Of a DNA stretch of 64,000 bases, positions 10,975-23,200 are shown piece after piece. Below the pieces are notes generated by a model, which was not told where the DNA came from, searched no databases, and saw only the letters and a program-made list of their open reading frames with translations. The stretch covers positions 302,906-366,905 of the forward strand of contig NMRA01000265.1 of the NCBI GenBank assembly GCA_002633005.1. The letters are read 5' to 3'. Numbering within the stretch: position 1 is the first letter of the stretch; the number at the start of each line of letters is the position of its first letter. The DNA is from Phoronis australis (taxonomy: Eukaryota > Phoronida > Phoronidae). Position numbers and translations under genes: made by a program.

Positions 10975-11172
10975 TGGGATTCGCCCGTGTAATATAAACA
11001 CAAAACGTATCGAGAGTGGCGTACATGAAGTAATATCACACGAGACATTATTCCGCGTATCGACCTCGACCTTCGGTCTCGGTGGATACGCGTAATAAGG
11101 TCGAGTGGGACATCACTCATGTACGCCAATCGAGGTACGTTTTGTATTTATCCCATGCGCTTCGAATCCCTA
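10975..11172. repeat. Near-perfect ~200-bp hairpin
   Basis: Arms run from GGGATTCG (10977) to its complement CGAATCCC (11163-11170). Along them GTACATGA pairs with TCATGTAC and TTATTCCGCGTATC with GATACGCGTAATAA, closing on a few bases around 11070. Only small internal asymmetries break it. It looks like a foldback transposon or a hairpin RNA locus. No coding content. Confidence 0.8.
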
Positions 11173-13738
11173 AGTTTCTTGCATTTTTCGACAGATTTTT
11201 CAAATACTTCATCCAGAGTGTTCACATGGCGGATCACATCCTATATGTATGTACTTGCGCGTTAATTTGCAAGTGTTGTCTTGAAAGGAACGATTTATTT
11301 CTTGAAAAAAAGTGGTAGCAAAGATGAAAACAACGGCAACTGAGCAGTTAAAAAACAACATTTGATATTTTAATTTCCTAGGAATCGGCGCCTGAGTTGC
11401 AGACGATATACTATTCGGCAATTGGAAACTGAGACATAAGTGTCTTATAATTAACAGTTTTGTTCCAGATTTTACGTTTAGGGCCTGGTTGCATGTTGAG
11501 TGTTAGTTACGCGGTTGCAACTGTGTTACTTTAAACTATATTCGGAAAGTTTGATGATCGATCCGGCTGAAGACGTCGAGTCGACTTTAACCTACCTTTT
11601 GAACTTTCCATGTCAGAGGTCGCTGTTAAAGTAGTGCGGGCGGTGAATACGGAAAACTTTATTACATGGCCGTATTTCCCTCGACAGATTCGACGCGCAT
11701 GGGATAAAGAAATTACGTGTTCGGTGTTAGCCTATTACCTTTTCGTGTCATAACACTTTCCAGTTCATGTGAGAAAACCATCGCTTTCCCAGCAAAATTT
11801 GACAACAATCCCGACAATTATACGTTGGTCATTCTTTGTACGCACCGACGTTTGGCCCTGGCTGGATGCCGGGCATAATTTGGCAACTGACATATTTTCA
11901 GCTCTAGTCTTAGCACAGTTTTCGACAACTTTTCATAGTATATGGCAGGGTTTTTTTTCAACAAGACATTTTTGGGTGTTAAAATCATGTCTCTTGCTTG
12001 GGTAACAAACACGGCATGTATCCGTATCACTTTTCTCTACTATGGAAATTCCTACACTTCAGTGTATGTCTTGGTCTATCCACAGTACATTTTGAAGCTG
12101 AAGCTACACAATCCAAATTTGCCCCTCCGTCTACCAGACCAGAAAACTTTTATTTTCAAATTTCAGGTAGATAGTTGGAGTAATTATTTTATCGCATTTT
12201 TTGTAAATGTCACTGCATCCACAATTTTTACTGAAGAACTTCAATAAACGGTATGAAAGGCTCAGTTAACACATAAACATGTATAATTGTGTATGAGTAC
12301 CTTACTAAATTCTTCACTGCAACCATGAGGGATCCATACTCTAAAACAGTTGCCTTGATTGGGCAGAAATCAATTGAGCCTTTTAAGTTTTTCCCTGCTA
12401 ATTGATTCAGTCATTTATAAAACATCTCAAGTTCATTTCCTTGTGAGATTACTATTACACCCTTATTTCTCGCATTTTGGCAACACCCTTGGTTTTTCGA
12501 TTTTAAAAAAAATATTCTCAAACCTGTCAGGTATGTGAAATGATAATTATTTATGAATTAAATTAGTCATCCTTTGCTTTTGCTATAATCATACACCATC
12601 AAGAAATGATGAAGGGTTTTCTAATGATATGACTTTCATGCTATTCGGTTGAAATACGGCTGAGTAGCGAAGAGTTTTAGAGACAGTAAATTCCATAGCA
12701 ATAACCAACACTGAAAAAAGCAACACCAAACAAATGGCATGTAAGCGCGGCGCAACCTCAGCAGTGCGAGATCGAAGTTGGCATTCCAGGGCCAGAGTTC
12801 TGTCGTTTGACAGCACAGGTATCTTTATCAACCGCTCTACGCTGAAAAGATTGACCCAGGGTCATTTTTCCACGGAGTCAAATTTTAATGTTACACCGGC
12901 AGCGCTCGCAGACAGGCTGGATTGTCAACATATACCCTAACCACCTCCGTATCGACACTTCTTCGAGACATATGCCCCTGGGCTGGGTTTTACAGACCCA
13001 AGACACGCCCAGAAAAGCTAAGTGTGACCTGCACGTGGTGAATTGCACTATCTTGCCAAGTATTGCTTGATTTGCGTTTCAGGAGTTTATTGGTTTTGCG
13101 GAAGAGCTGCCGAGATAGCTTTGCCAACCGAAAGTAGTCTTCGAGAACAAATCAGATGTCTTTGCCGGCTGCAAACGTGTAGCCTCTCATGAGTTTCTGT
13201 CAGAACAGTTTTTCAGTAAAGATGGAGTAGGTATAGGGCTAATTTTAATTACCGAATATTAAAATATTCGGTAATTTAAGTGCAGTTGAGAGAACCTTAC
13301 TATACGTTGAGTCATAATGCAGAGCGTATTCAGTAAGAAGTGCCCTCTGACACTGCACCACGGTGGCTAACTGAAGTGATGATGAACATCACGTACAAAT
13401 CTGCGAGTAGGTATCAGTGCGCTTACGTTAGTTTTTCACGCATTTGTTGTATGCATGTGGAAAGGGAATAAGACAAAAACGTACAGTGAATGGTTTTGGT
13501 GTTTCGTTTGACGCCTTGTAATCAAAGCACGTGTCAATATATAAACTTGTGTCGAACGCATCCCTTTAGTCTGTACTTGGGACCGCATCAGCAGCACGAG
13601 AGAAAGGCATTTCTGCATAAATGGGGCAGTGTATTGCTACATTTCTCTACTTTAGCCAATCGGAATGGTTGAACGTTATTTTCCAACCAATCGGGAAGTC
13701 CGTTTGTTGTCATATTTCGTTTTGCTAACGGGAAGTGG

Positions 13739-13968
13739 CATGCGCGCACCCAGCCTAAAAATGTGGGACCGTTTACTAAAATTAACGGGGTACTTTCAGA
13801 GCTATGAATTGTGCATTCGCCGAATTTTGGTAGTTCTTGTCTTTTTAGCGGACTTTTGTTTAGTTTTCTACTGTTTAGGAGTTTTTGTTTTTCTGAGGCT
13901 GACCTTTTTGCCGACTTCGCGAAATGGGGGGCTCGTTCGAGCCCGAGTCAACCCTGGGTGCGCGCGTG
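13739..13968 (+). mobile_element. CATGCGCGCACC-family MITE, copy b
   Basis: A 230-bp element with ends CATGCGCGCACCC and GGGTGCGCGCGTG, flanked by perfect 5-bp repeats AGTGG (13734-13738 and 13969-13973). The interior shares TTTTTGCCGACTTCGCGAAA-like sequence and a GAGCCC-rich tail with copies a and c. The open frame across it is not a gene. Confidence 0.85.
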
Positions 13969-15626
13969 AGTGGTGAATTCATAGGCTCGCGTAGCACTGG
14001 TCAGAAATGTGCTGTAGGTGAGTGAGAGACAGGACCGGGTGTTCCTCTTTTGGTAATGAAGTTCTCATAGAAATAAATAGGAATAGTGAACAAAATACGC
14101 GTTTAAATGCATGCATGAGCTGAAGACTCGTATTGTGTATACGCAATAAAAGTGTATGTGGGTATCGGAGGAACGCCAAATGTGGAATCAATATATTCAT
14201 GTTGTGAAAGATTAAGTTTATATTTATTTTCCAGTTTAACAAAATGTTCCCGACATCGCCAACATGTAATCAAATAAACATTAAGTTAAATAAACAGATA
14301 TAAATAATAGCAATAAATAAGCCACTAATCTTCTACGTCTACGTTTAGTTGCTACTGTAATTTGATATTTCATTTATTTTTTTCTCCACTGGACATCAAG
14401 TCCGTCACACTCTAAAAGTCAGGATTGACATTGAAAACAGAAATCGTTTGAATTTGCTTGATTTAATTAGAAGCTGTCCGGGTTCAAAATTCGAGAGAAT
14501 TCAGTGGAGCCCGTTATACCGACAACTTCGAACAACAGTAAACGGACACATGTGCTTCTTTGGTAATTTTGAGACGGTAGTTCGGCTACAGATGTGTACA
14601 ATGAAGCTCAGTAGATAGCACGTGTCTTAGAAAACAAACAAATGCATGAATGCTATTCACAAAACTGCAATATTTGATTACACAGCCAACATGTGCATCC
14701 AGTAGATACGAGTAGGGGCGCTAATAACTATCTATATAAATTAACAAAATAAATAAGTACACAATAAAGGACTCAAGTAGCTTGGATTGATAAAATGCTG
14801 CCTCCGTTCTGTCTATAGTTTCTTAGCGCACCTTCTTTTCGTGCCTTATAACAGTAACATCGACACAAAAATAGCTTGCATTGGTAAGCGGCTCAAAGGC
14901 GGATATCTTGATAAGGATAAATGAGAAATAAAAATAACATAACAGCAAAACAATCAGTTGCCAAGATGGCATAATTATGTCTAAACGAAAATAAAACATT
15001 AGTACGCTAGATTCAACCACTTAGATGTTAGAAGGTATGTGAGATTCAATTAAAAGACTTTCAATGATCAACGGATTTTCAACTCTTCAAGATGTCACTT
15101 CAAAGCAACAGAAAAACAATACGCCACAGACTGTCAGCCAAAAGCAGACAAACTCTTGTTCAAGAACTGGGTTAAGACCGTTGGACCACCACCCTACCTT
15201 CAGTTACTAGGTAACCACACCGTTTGGTCCACGAGTAGGCACGCCCGGAACTACAACGCAACAGGTCGTGGAAATCTGCGACATTTTGAAAGTCCGCAAG
15301 AAAATAATTCATAAAGCGACAGCAGTTGACGAGAAAGGGGAACGGGAGACGTTCTCAAAAGCGGAGCTGGTCGCATGACATTGCTACCGATCTCCAATAA
15401 CTAACTGGATGATGTCATGTGTTCTTGTCTGAAAGTACCTAATGTGGTTACATGTGGAGATAATACGCGCTTGTGTTGGCTTACGAAGTAAAGGCCCCAC
15501 TGTGCTGCGGTAGCTAAAGCGCCATCTTTTGACTGACAGTTAGATCCATTTGAGATCGCAACCAGCGCTTGTTCGGGATGGAATAAACGATAATCTGGAA
15601 TGCTCGCAAACAAAGACTTTGCTGAG

Positions 15627-18600
15627 TTAGTAGCAATGCTTTCCAAATCGACTCGGTGTCCTCATAATCATATTGACGTTCACGCAACGGCCGGTGCAGC
15701 ATTGCCGGTCTTCAGTGCACTGGAAATAATAAAAAAAACATCAGAGTGATAAATGGTTAGGCCAAAAATAGTATAATTGACTCTGGTCTGCCTCAGACTC
15801 AAACACGTGCCTATTTACTGATATAACCGCAGCAAATGGAGGGTGCACGGCGCATGTTCCCTAATCCACCAATAGGTGTCGCATACGTCAGTTTCGTTCT
15901 GCATTATCCCAGATCAGGGCAGTGAAAGTGATTATGTCCGGGTGCACAGGATTATCAGGGGCGGATCCAAGATTTTGAGTTGGGGGGGCAGGGCACAGGA
16001 ATAACCAGAATTTCGGGAGATTCGCGCGCCCAGCCTAAAATGTAGGGATGCAGGGGTCTCGAATTTTTTAGTTTGCGGACCTTTTGACTAAAAGAACAGG
16101 GTTTGTTCAGTGCCTATGCATTATTTATTCACCCCCCGAGCTTATCATAAACAAACTTTCGCAACTTTCCGTAAGTTGACTAATTAGCTCAAATAAAGTT
16201 TCATATACCTTTCACTTCCGGTTCTCTGTTTGAGCCAACTGAAACAAATAGAATGAAACAAGTGTACTTACTCTGAGGAAACGTGGAGTGCACGTAATTA
16301 TAAGTTTTCTGCATTTGCCTCCCATACACTTCGACTGTCGTTCACAGCAGTCTTGGCTTGTATTGCACTAAAACAATTAAGAACAGAAATTGTAGTCGAC
16401 AAAAGTAAGTCTCCCATAATGCGAGGTAAATATCTGTTATTGTATCTACATTCTGTTCCTTTTTACACCAATTCATGAACAATTGCACTCACGAACTTCA
16501 AGATCTTTCTACAGAAGGACTTCACTTCAAGAAGACAGAAACACTTGGCACCCTGTGATAACGATTTGCGAATGTCGTTGTGAACAATACTGCACAGGTC
16601 TTTGACAGCCAATTTGATATTAGATGACTGTTGGCTGGGAATTTTGCGATTTCTACTGCGTGAGCAAGCTACGAGTGATATTAATTTGAAGTTCAGTATG
16701 AATGAAAAAAGATACAACAGTCAACATTTTTGTCCACCTGCTAGCTTGACTTTTAGGGACCTACTAGAACAGTTTCTTTGAAAATCGAGGTTGACCCCTT
16801 TTGACATCCTACATATAGATCCACCGTTTTTTTATCTCTATACCAGATATCTATGAAAGAATCCTACCAAGATAAAAAACTGCGGTGTCTCTTTCTTGAA
16901 CAATGTTCGAAAAATCCATGGCAACTTTCCTGGAAATATCTTAGCATACATGTGCAAATTTAGGTGAGATGGCACTATTTTCTCAATTTGACATCTTTGA
17001 AAGAACCGGTAAACCATTTCAACAGACAGGTTTCTCTTACAGTCACCAAGCTATCGGCAAAGGGAAACCTTCTTGTTGAGACATATACAAAAGCCCATGT
17101 CTGAACGAGGGCACTTCTCTACTTAATCGAACGCATAGATACTTAACCGGTAAAATTTGGTCTCTTTCAGAAATTCCTTGTAGTCAGACACGGGCGCCGC
17201 ACCATAGGGGGCTGGAGGGGGTCTATAGCCCCACTTTTTTCAGTGCTGCGCCGCCCATGAATTGTGACGAAACTCCTTTTGATCAAAACCCTATTGGAGT
17301 TTGTGCAGGGTTTTTGAAGTCCTTTGCCCAACATACTCCTCATGTTTTCAGAATTTGTATAACACGTGGAGAGACAAGTAAATTTGTATTTCAATACCCA
17401 AACCAGCAAAACCTCTCGAGTATTGCCCACGGACTCGGCACGTGATTCAGGATCTTTGTCGGCCTAAGTAGATTGTAAAACTAAGATTTAGACAACTGAG
17501 GTGAACAAAAATAAGGAATCTACAGTGACCAAACATTTAGACTACCTAGAACTGCTACAATACTGTGAAAAATTATCAGTGGAGGATTTGGGGGGCAAGG
17601 GGACATGGCTCCCCCTAAAATTCTCCCACATTTCATTTGGCAGTTCGGGATGCGAAAGTATGACGGGCAAAATCCTAAGGTCTCTACAGCCTTTTTAAAT
17701 GCGAAAGCCACAACAATTATCGGGTTCGTGAAGTAACCCGACTTTCTAGAATTAATCTGGAAGTCAATACAGCCAGGAACGTCACTGTGTTTACGTCTTA
17801 CAGGAGGCCGACTGCGCGCTGGAGGCTTGGACAAGGCTACTGTACCAAGCATGCAGCCCCTCCTGACTACTTCTTACAGAAATGTCTTGCATGTAGTTAA
17901 CACGTTTGTTTTAATGTTAATCCTTTTACCCACTGTCGCCTTGAGAAGATAAAAATTCTGAACATTAATAACACAAATTCACCCACACAAATCGCAGTAA
18001 TAATGAGCAGTGCAGGCAAAGGCGTTATGACGTCATACAGAGCACGAGCACCACAGATGACATGATTGACTGCATAGTTTGTCAAGTATTCTCTTGTGTC
18101 ATTACGACAATTGTCGATAAACTGGCAATGATTCCGCCAATGTAATATACGACATCACGTGCTTAATTGTTTAAGCGCAATTGAGAATTAACGAGACACT
18201 AGGGGAAGAAGACAATTTAACATCAGTCGGTAGCCAGGAACACAACTTACAGGTGTAATTTGTAGCAGTATAATTTTGTACCGGTGCCTAAAGAGGTTCA
18301 GATAAAGCAGGTCCTTTTTATGTGTCACTATCAATCCTGCCTTCCATTCAGTAACGCTAGGACCTCGCTAAAAAGCAAGACTTCGCGAGATTACGTGAGA
18401 TATTGCCGTGTATTTCAAATGAGAACATGTGACTCTGGCTAGATTTTAGCTGGGTCCTAGCGTAGGTCCTAGCGTAGGTCCTAGCGTAGGTCCTAGCGTT
18501 ACTGAACGCACACCAAACGCTAGGACCTAGCTAAAATCTAGTCAAAGTCACGTGCTCTCATTTAAAATGCACAGCAATATCTCACGTAATCTCGCGAAGT

Positions 18601-19554
18601 CTTGCTTCAACGAGGTCCTAACGTTACTGAACGGGAGGCTGGTGTACTGCTGAGTCTTGTTAAAGGGAAACACGACCGTGTTTGGTGTTACGTTTAGTGA
18701 AAACAAAGATACCTGCTGTTACTGTCTCGAAATATAGTCTGGGGTTTTGTTGCTCGCTGGTTCCCTACGTGCTTAGCCAGCCATACGCAGGTATCACGTA
18801 GTAGCACGGGCTTTTGCATTGGTTGATGTAACCTCAGCAGTCATTGGTTAGCTTTACAACAATATGAGAAAATGGCGGGCTATGAACGATTTTTAACCTT
18901 GTCATGCAAGTGGCGTAGCAGCAAATATTTCGTTTCTGCAGTAATGTTTAATAACCGCGTGCTTGTAGTACATACATGTACAATAAACACATATCTGGCC
19001 GATTTAACCAGTGTGTTATCATTCATGTTGTATGAATAGAGGACAGTTTTGGAAACAAAAGTCATCGACAGTAGAAAGATGCACTCAGAAAAGGCGCAAC
19101 CACAATTTATTGGATTCACATTTCCTGAACATAAATTTTAAGCACCGATTTGTCTGTACAATAGACCACATAGTACACTTCCTCTATCAATCATGCCAGT
19201 TTGTTTGCGTAAAGCGCTGCCTGTTGAGAATTCGACCAACCAATCAGAAACGCCGGTGTAAAAAAATTCCCAAGGAAAATTAAGTAATGCCAGCGTGCTG
19301 GCTACCACCTAGCGGCACGCAGGAAATCGGTGAAGGGTTTTATTGACGCTCCCGGGACTGAACTCAAGGGAAAAACCTCGACGTAATTTGCTGACCTGCT
19401 CGAGTACCGCACGTGCTGATAAGCGCGTTCGGGTGTGGCGTTGGTAAAAACTTACCGGGCCGAATGTAGGTGAGCATGAGCTGGCTGGGACCATTTTTGC
19501 AGAGACCAGAGCGAGGCATAAAATGACACCGTAAATCAGTACGCTGTTCTTCAT
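15627..19554 (-). CDS. Secreted cysteine-rich protein, four coding exons, 140 aa
   Basis: Minus-strand exons are 19554-19456 (33 codons), 16627-16493 (45), 16367-16272 (32) and 15719-15627 (30 plus stop). Every junction is phase 0 with a consensus donor (GTAAGT, GTGAGT, GTAAGT) and an AG acceptor. Exon 1 starts at an ATG in good context and encodes a signal peptide (MKNSVLIYGVILCLALVSA). Exon 2 looks helical, with four cysteines. Exons 3 and 4 each open with the same module, Cys-x5-Cys-Cys, continuing x5-Cys-x4-Cys in exon 3 and x3-Cys in exon 4. The mature part has 16 cysteines, an even number. Symmetric phase-0 exons each starting at a cysteine suggest exon duplication. The spacing recalls knottin-type folds and the end of the first Dickkopf cysteine domain, but no family is established and the function is unknown. 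A 5' UTR exon and TATA box fit upstream. Weak point: the exon 2 acceptor has little pyrimidine tract. Confidence 0.6.
15957..16130 (+). mobile_element. Transposon fragments
   Basis: AGGGGCGGATCCAAGATTTT followed by a poly-G tract resembles the terminus of widespread animal MITEs. It is followed at about 16022 by a decayed left part of the CATGCGCGCACC family (CGCGCGCCCAGCCT). Neither has a recognisable second end. Confidence 0.4.
17192..17259 (+). repeat. Short GGCGCACCATAGGGGG repeat, copy 1
   Basis: A ~68-bp repeat from GGGCGCCGCACCATAGGGG to GTGCTGCGCCGCCCATG with an internal GGGG-TATAG-CCCC palindrome. Its ends are imperfect inverted repeats. Related copies lie at 47625-47759, and a truncated one at 58702-58731. 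Confidence 0.75.
18346..18632. mobile_element. CTAGGACC-family head-to-head palindrome
   Basis: Two ~140-bp units face each other. The left half ends in three tandem GTAGGTCCTAGC repeats at about 18456-18500; the right half is its complement, with CTAAAATCTAG, CTCATTTAAAAT and TCACGTAATCTCGCGAAG. The outer ends read ATTCAGTAACGCTAGGACCT and inverted GTTACTGAAC. The similarity extends a few bases outward (CCTGCCTTCC against GGGAGGCTGG), as in the flank of the 1991 copy. Confidence 0.8.
18753..19333 (+). mobile_element. CTCGCTGG-family element, copy 2
   Basis: Collinear with 40990-41579 over the whole length. The left end is CTCGCTGGTTCCCTACGTGC; the right end is diverged. GTTTTGTTG before and GTTTTATTG after the element look like an aged target duplication. 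Between them are no intact protein-coding features. It ends about 120 bp from the signal-peptide exon of the cysteine-rich gene, inside that gene's first coding intron. Confidence 0.75.
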
Positions 19555-19691
19555 TCTTGAACTGGAATAAAACAAAGTAGGTCAGCGTTAGACTAAAAAC
19601 GTTTTGATCTGTAGTTGTTTTGAAGATTGGCCACGATGCGTTATTATTTCACCTGGTATCAGCTAAAGCGGTGCGACCATGTTTTTTTTCA

Positions 19692-19841
19692 GCTCAAGCC
19701 AGCTTCAGTGACGAAGCGGGCGTGACTAGCTGCACTGGAGTCGACCATGGGAATGACGTGACTGGTTGTACCGGGGAATCTTTGAAAGAGCTTCCACCAC
19801 CAAGAAGCCCTCACGGGAATAAGGGTCGCTATGCATGTCTG
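19692..19841 (+). CDS. Possible internal exon on the + strand, antisense to the cysteine-rich gene's 5' intron
   Basis: A strong acceptor (CATGTTTTTTTTCAG) and a donor (TGTCTG then GTAAAT) bound about 150 bases open in one frame. It starts after two codon-completing bases and ends in phase 0, encoding QASFSDEAGVTSCTG then a stretch rich in Gly, Pro and Cys. No partner exon was found. It lies on the other strand inside the 5' UTR intron of the cysteine-rich gene. Not recognised. Confidence 0.25.
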
Positions 19842-20117
19842 GTAAATTTGTGAGCCAGGTTGCATTGTTTTACAATTTTTAAATGTCTTATAAATTTTGA
19901 CATTTCAAGTTGACCATTTGTCAACACAAACGTCATCAGACTTCTGCTATAGTAACAAGTTATTTTTAATTCCATCTCAACATGCAAATGTTTCTAGAAA
20001 AACTTCAATGCCCAGTGCTTGTCAACCGGTACTCTACCCATCCGTCGAAGTTGTTTGTGAATGAATTACAAATTTCGCCAAAAATGCACTGCCCTGGATT
20101 TTGAGGTTTATACTTAC

Positions 20118-20202
20118 CTGACTCACGGCAATTCTTGTTATGATAAGGATTTGTTGCAATTAAAAGGAAGGAAACACATTTTTCGTTGAATGTGTATATA
20201 AC
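20118..20202 (-). promoter_or_regulatory. TATA box and 5' UTR exon of the cysteine-rich gene
   Basis: On the minus strand GTTATATACA (20202-20193) is followed about 30 bases later by a likely start site near 20170. A non-coding exon then ends at 20118 with a perfect CAG/GTAAGT donor. The matching acceptor (TTTGTTTTATTCCAG) ends at 19562, seven bases before the coding ATG at 19554. Together these give a coherent TATA promoter and 5' leader. Confidence 0.45.
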
Positions 20203-23200
20203 GTACTACGGGTGAACGAAAATACCATGTAATTTACAAGAATAACATCGACTTCCCGTACGAAAGAAAAAACTACGACAAAACACATCTTCAGGGCGTT
20301 GACACGATCGTATAGTGTCGTTGCTTTTTAGGGACTTCAGATGCACATTAGGTGACATTCTGATGTTGATTTCCGTTCGATAAAAGCGCCGTCAGGAGAT
20401 ATCTAAGCCTATTCAAAATATTTTAATTATATCCAGTTGCTTGCCTTTAGTTCAAAATAGCTGAAGTTAGGTTCAGTTTGGCGGCTGTGTTTTGTTGCAT
20501 TTTACATGTAACACATTGAAAGCGTTTCACTGTACAAAATCCGTGCCTAATGCGCAGGACTCGCAAATCGGCGGCCATAAACCACGGCACAACGATAGGT
20601 GAAACCGACAGAGGGCGACGCTATTTTCTTAGGAATCAGTCAGTAGTATAGACTGGAAGCTCCGCAATGTCGGTAGGAGAGTACACGTGTGAGCTTTTTT
20701 CAGAAATTTTGAATTCAATGTTTTCACATGGCGCACCTGTATTTAGAGTGATAATGTCCATCGCTGATCTAGCTGCGAGCACGTGTGAATACCGTAAACT
20801 TCCACCATACAACTGAATTTTCGAGGGAAACACGTGGTTTCGGCTTTTTAAAACACCATGCTCGCCATTTTCAACGTTACAGCACATTTTTTAAATTATT
20901 AATTCATTACATAGAATAGTGTTCGTCAACCAATATCTTATCAACTTAGGGTATTACTTATACCAGCGTGGGCATGGCATATTGAGGGAAAACAGAGGGC
21001 AAATAAAGGCTAGGCTTTATATTTCATTATAAGCCTAGAGCTTTCTACTCGAAGTTGCAGTTTTTAAACGTTCACAGTAAATGTATTATTTCACTCTATC
21101 ATAAGTCTCTGACTTCCAGATATCGTCTCAAGGGACGCTGAGGGCTCAGGCAGCTGTTTTCATCACTTGGTATCTAAGTACCCATTATTCGGGATACTAA
21201 AGTATATTACATTGTTATGATGCATTTTGACTGCGCAGGTTGAGGCACGCCCCTATTCATTGTTTTGTAGAGAATACCGAGCGGCGAAGGTGTAGTTAAC
21301 CCTGGAGTTAAACAATAGGAAGTTCCTGTGGTTAGGCGAACACTAACCCATTGTTGTACACTGATAAAGGTGTGTGTCTTTGGGCTACCGAGCAAGGCAA
21401 CTATCTCGCCCTTCTACGGCACTTCTGTTGTCATCGTTCTACCACTCAGCGACTTCACTTTTCTACTCTTGATACTGCAAAGCCTACGCGTCTGCAATAT
21501 AAGCTTGCTGAATGCAACGAGTACTTCAGAAGTCACAAGGAGTAGGTGAAATGATAGAACAGTGTGTATATGTTTCCACACCTAACCAATCGAACAAACT
21601 TTCAAGAGCTGTGTCTGACTAAGTGCGATTCATAAGCGGTCATAACCCAAGTTATATAACAAAACGATTTTTGATTCAGACCACTTTCCGTTACGAAATT
21701 GGTTTCAAAAAGTTCAGTCCTAAGAAAAATTAGAGGTGATTTCAATACTTCGAATGAACTAACAGTTATTGTTTAAGACCAGACTCTACAACTTGAGTTG
21801 TCACGCCGTCTTCGTCAGCGAATCATGAAATGTCAGTTTTTCTCCTCATCTGATTAAGGGACAAATTTTAAAGGAAAAGTTCGTTTCTTGTACATTTAAT
21901 GATTTTACGGTGGCCATTAGTCCACTGGGAACGGTTAAAAAACATTGCTTAGTACAACAACTCTACATGCTTGGCTAATTCCAGTATAATTCCATAAATT
22001 CTCAAGCAAAGTGTAGACTTGTCACGACACTTCGTCATTATGTAAGCACGAAGTTGGCCAATTTTTACTTGTGTTAATCACAAACAGACTGATTTCTTTT
22101 CAAAAATACATTATTAACATGATTCAGTTGAACGTAGCCGTTGTTTTGACATCAGACAATTGATTGTCTGACTTAACCACTTTGACATACAGGAGTGGTA
22201 ACGGTAACTATTCGAACTCCCGAGTGCTTTTAAAGTTGACTGCATGACTTTCCAATTCAGAATTCATTTCCCGCGTTTGAGACAGAATACTTGTAAATCA
22301 CTATCCATACTCCAACTTTTAGTATACCCCTTGGTATATCATGGTTGGAGAGCAGTGTTGTAGTGGGACGTAGGCGCACGTAGACGCAGCCAACCACCTT
22401 TTGGATTTGAACGTAGCGTCTACGCACCGTAAGTTATGTTTAGCGTTCAAGGTGATACGGTGGTCTCTGGGCACCTACTTACCTCTAGTTTTACCACTAC
22501 AGCACGGTTGGAGAGTGTAAAAAGGTGGTCCAAAAGTCAAATACGACTCTCGCGAGTCGTTCTAAAATCGGAACACATGAAAACCGCCGGGACATGCTCT
22601 ATTTCTGAATCGACAAATCAATTTTTCGTGGACGATTAATTGACAAGTTGAGATAGTGCTTCTCAGATTTCTGTGCTGTGAACGACCCGGCGATTCGACG
22701 ATGCTTGACACCAAAGAGGCTCGGACGGCCCAGCCATTTTATTCGTTCAGTGTGTTCACAACAAATAATGGCGATCTGCCAAGTCCAGAAATCACTCCTA
22801 TTCGTGTAAGGAACAAGTTGACGCCAGTGTTATTTCGTTAAGTGGCCTAAATCAAAAATTACCTTTGACAGAGGCACGTACTCATTTTTAACAACTGTTT
22901 AAAGCGGCTATAAACATGTTCCTCCATAAAACTTACCTTTAACTCAAACCGCTTATCGTTGCACATTGGATGTCATCAATCAGGTTATTAAGTGATTTCT
23001 GGGCTAGCAAAACTGGTAATTCGTTATGCTCGTTAGATGGCGCTAGAAAGACGTGATTTACCTACCAGGTGACATTCCATAACTAAGGACACCCGTTTCC
23101 TGAGGCTAAAATACCCACTAGCGATGATGCCCGAGAACGTATAATACTGTCACTTGGGTTTGCAGCACATACCTACTACAGTAACCCTTCACAAATGGGA

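Larger units (their letters stand above)
8377..15626. other. Region without a confident gene
   Basis: Apart from the entries inside it (a possible first exon at 9405, hairpins at 10290 and 10975, a MITE at 13739) no coding chain was found. A sequence around AACTCT-CCCTGGAATGCC occurs at about 9995 and, inverted, about 12775, suggesting another dispersed repeat. A minus-strand acceptor near 12720 opens a ~40-codon frame with no partner exon. A minus-strand frame starting near 14969 encodes a 49-residue peptide with a hydrophobic N-terminus but no splice or polyA support. TACCGAATATT and its complement form a short palindrome at 13250-13274. Confidence 0.6.

Noticed and set aside
12589-12831. 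Minus-strand frame after a strong acceptor near 12720
   Set aside because: No partner exon or family; its upstream part overlaps a dispersed repeat also seen near 9995.
13665-13976. 103-codon + strand frame
   Set aside because: Runs through a MITE with its terminal repeats and target duplication.
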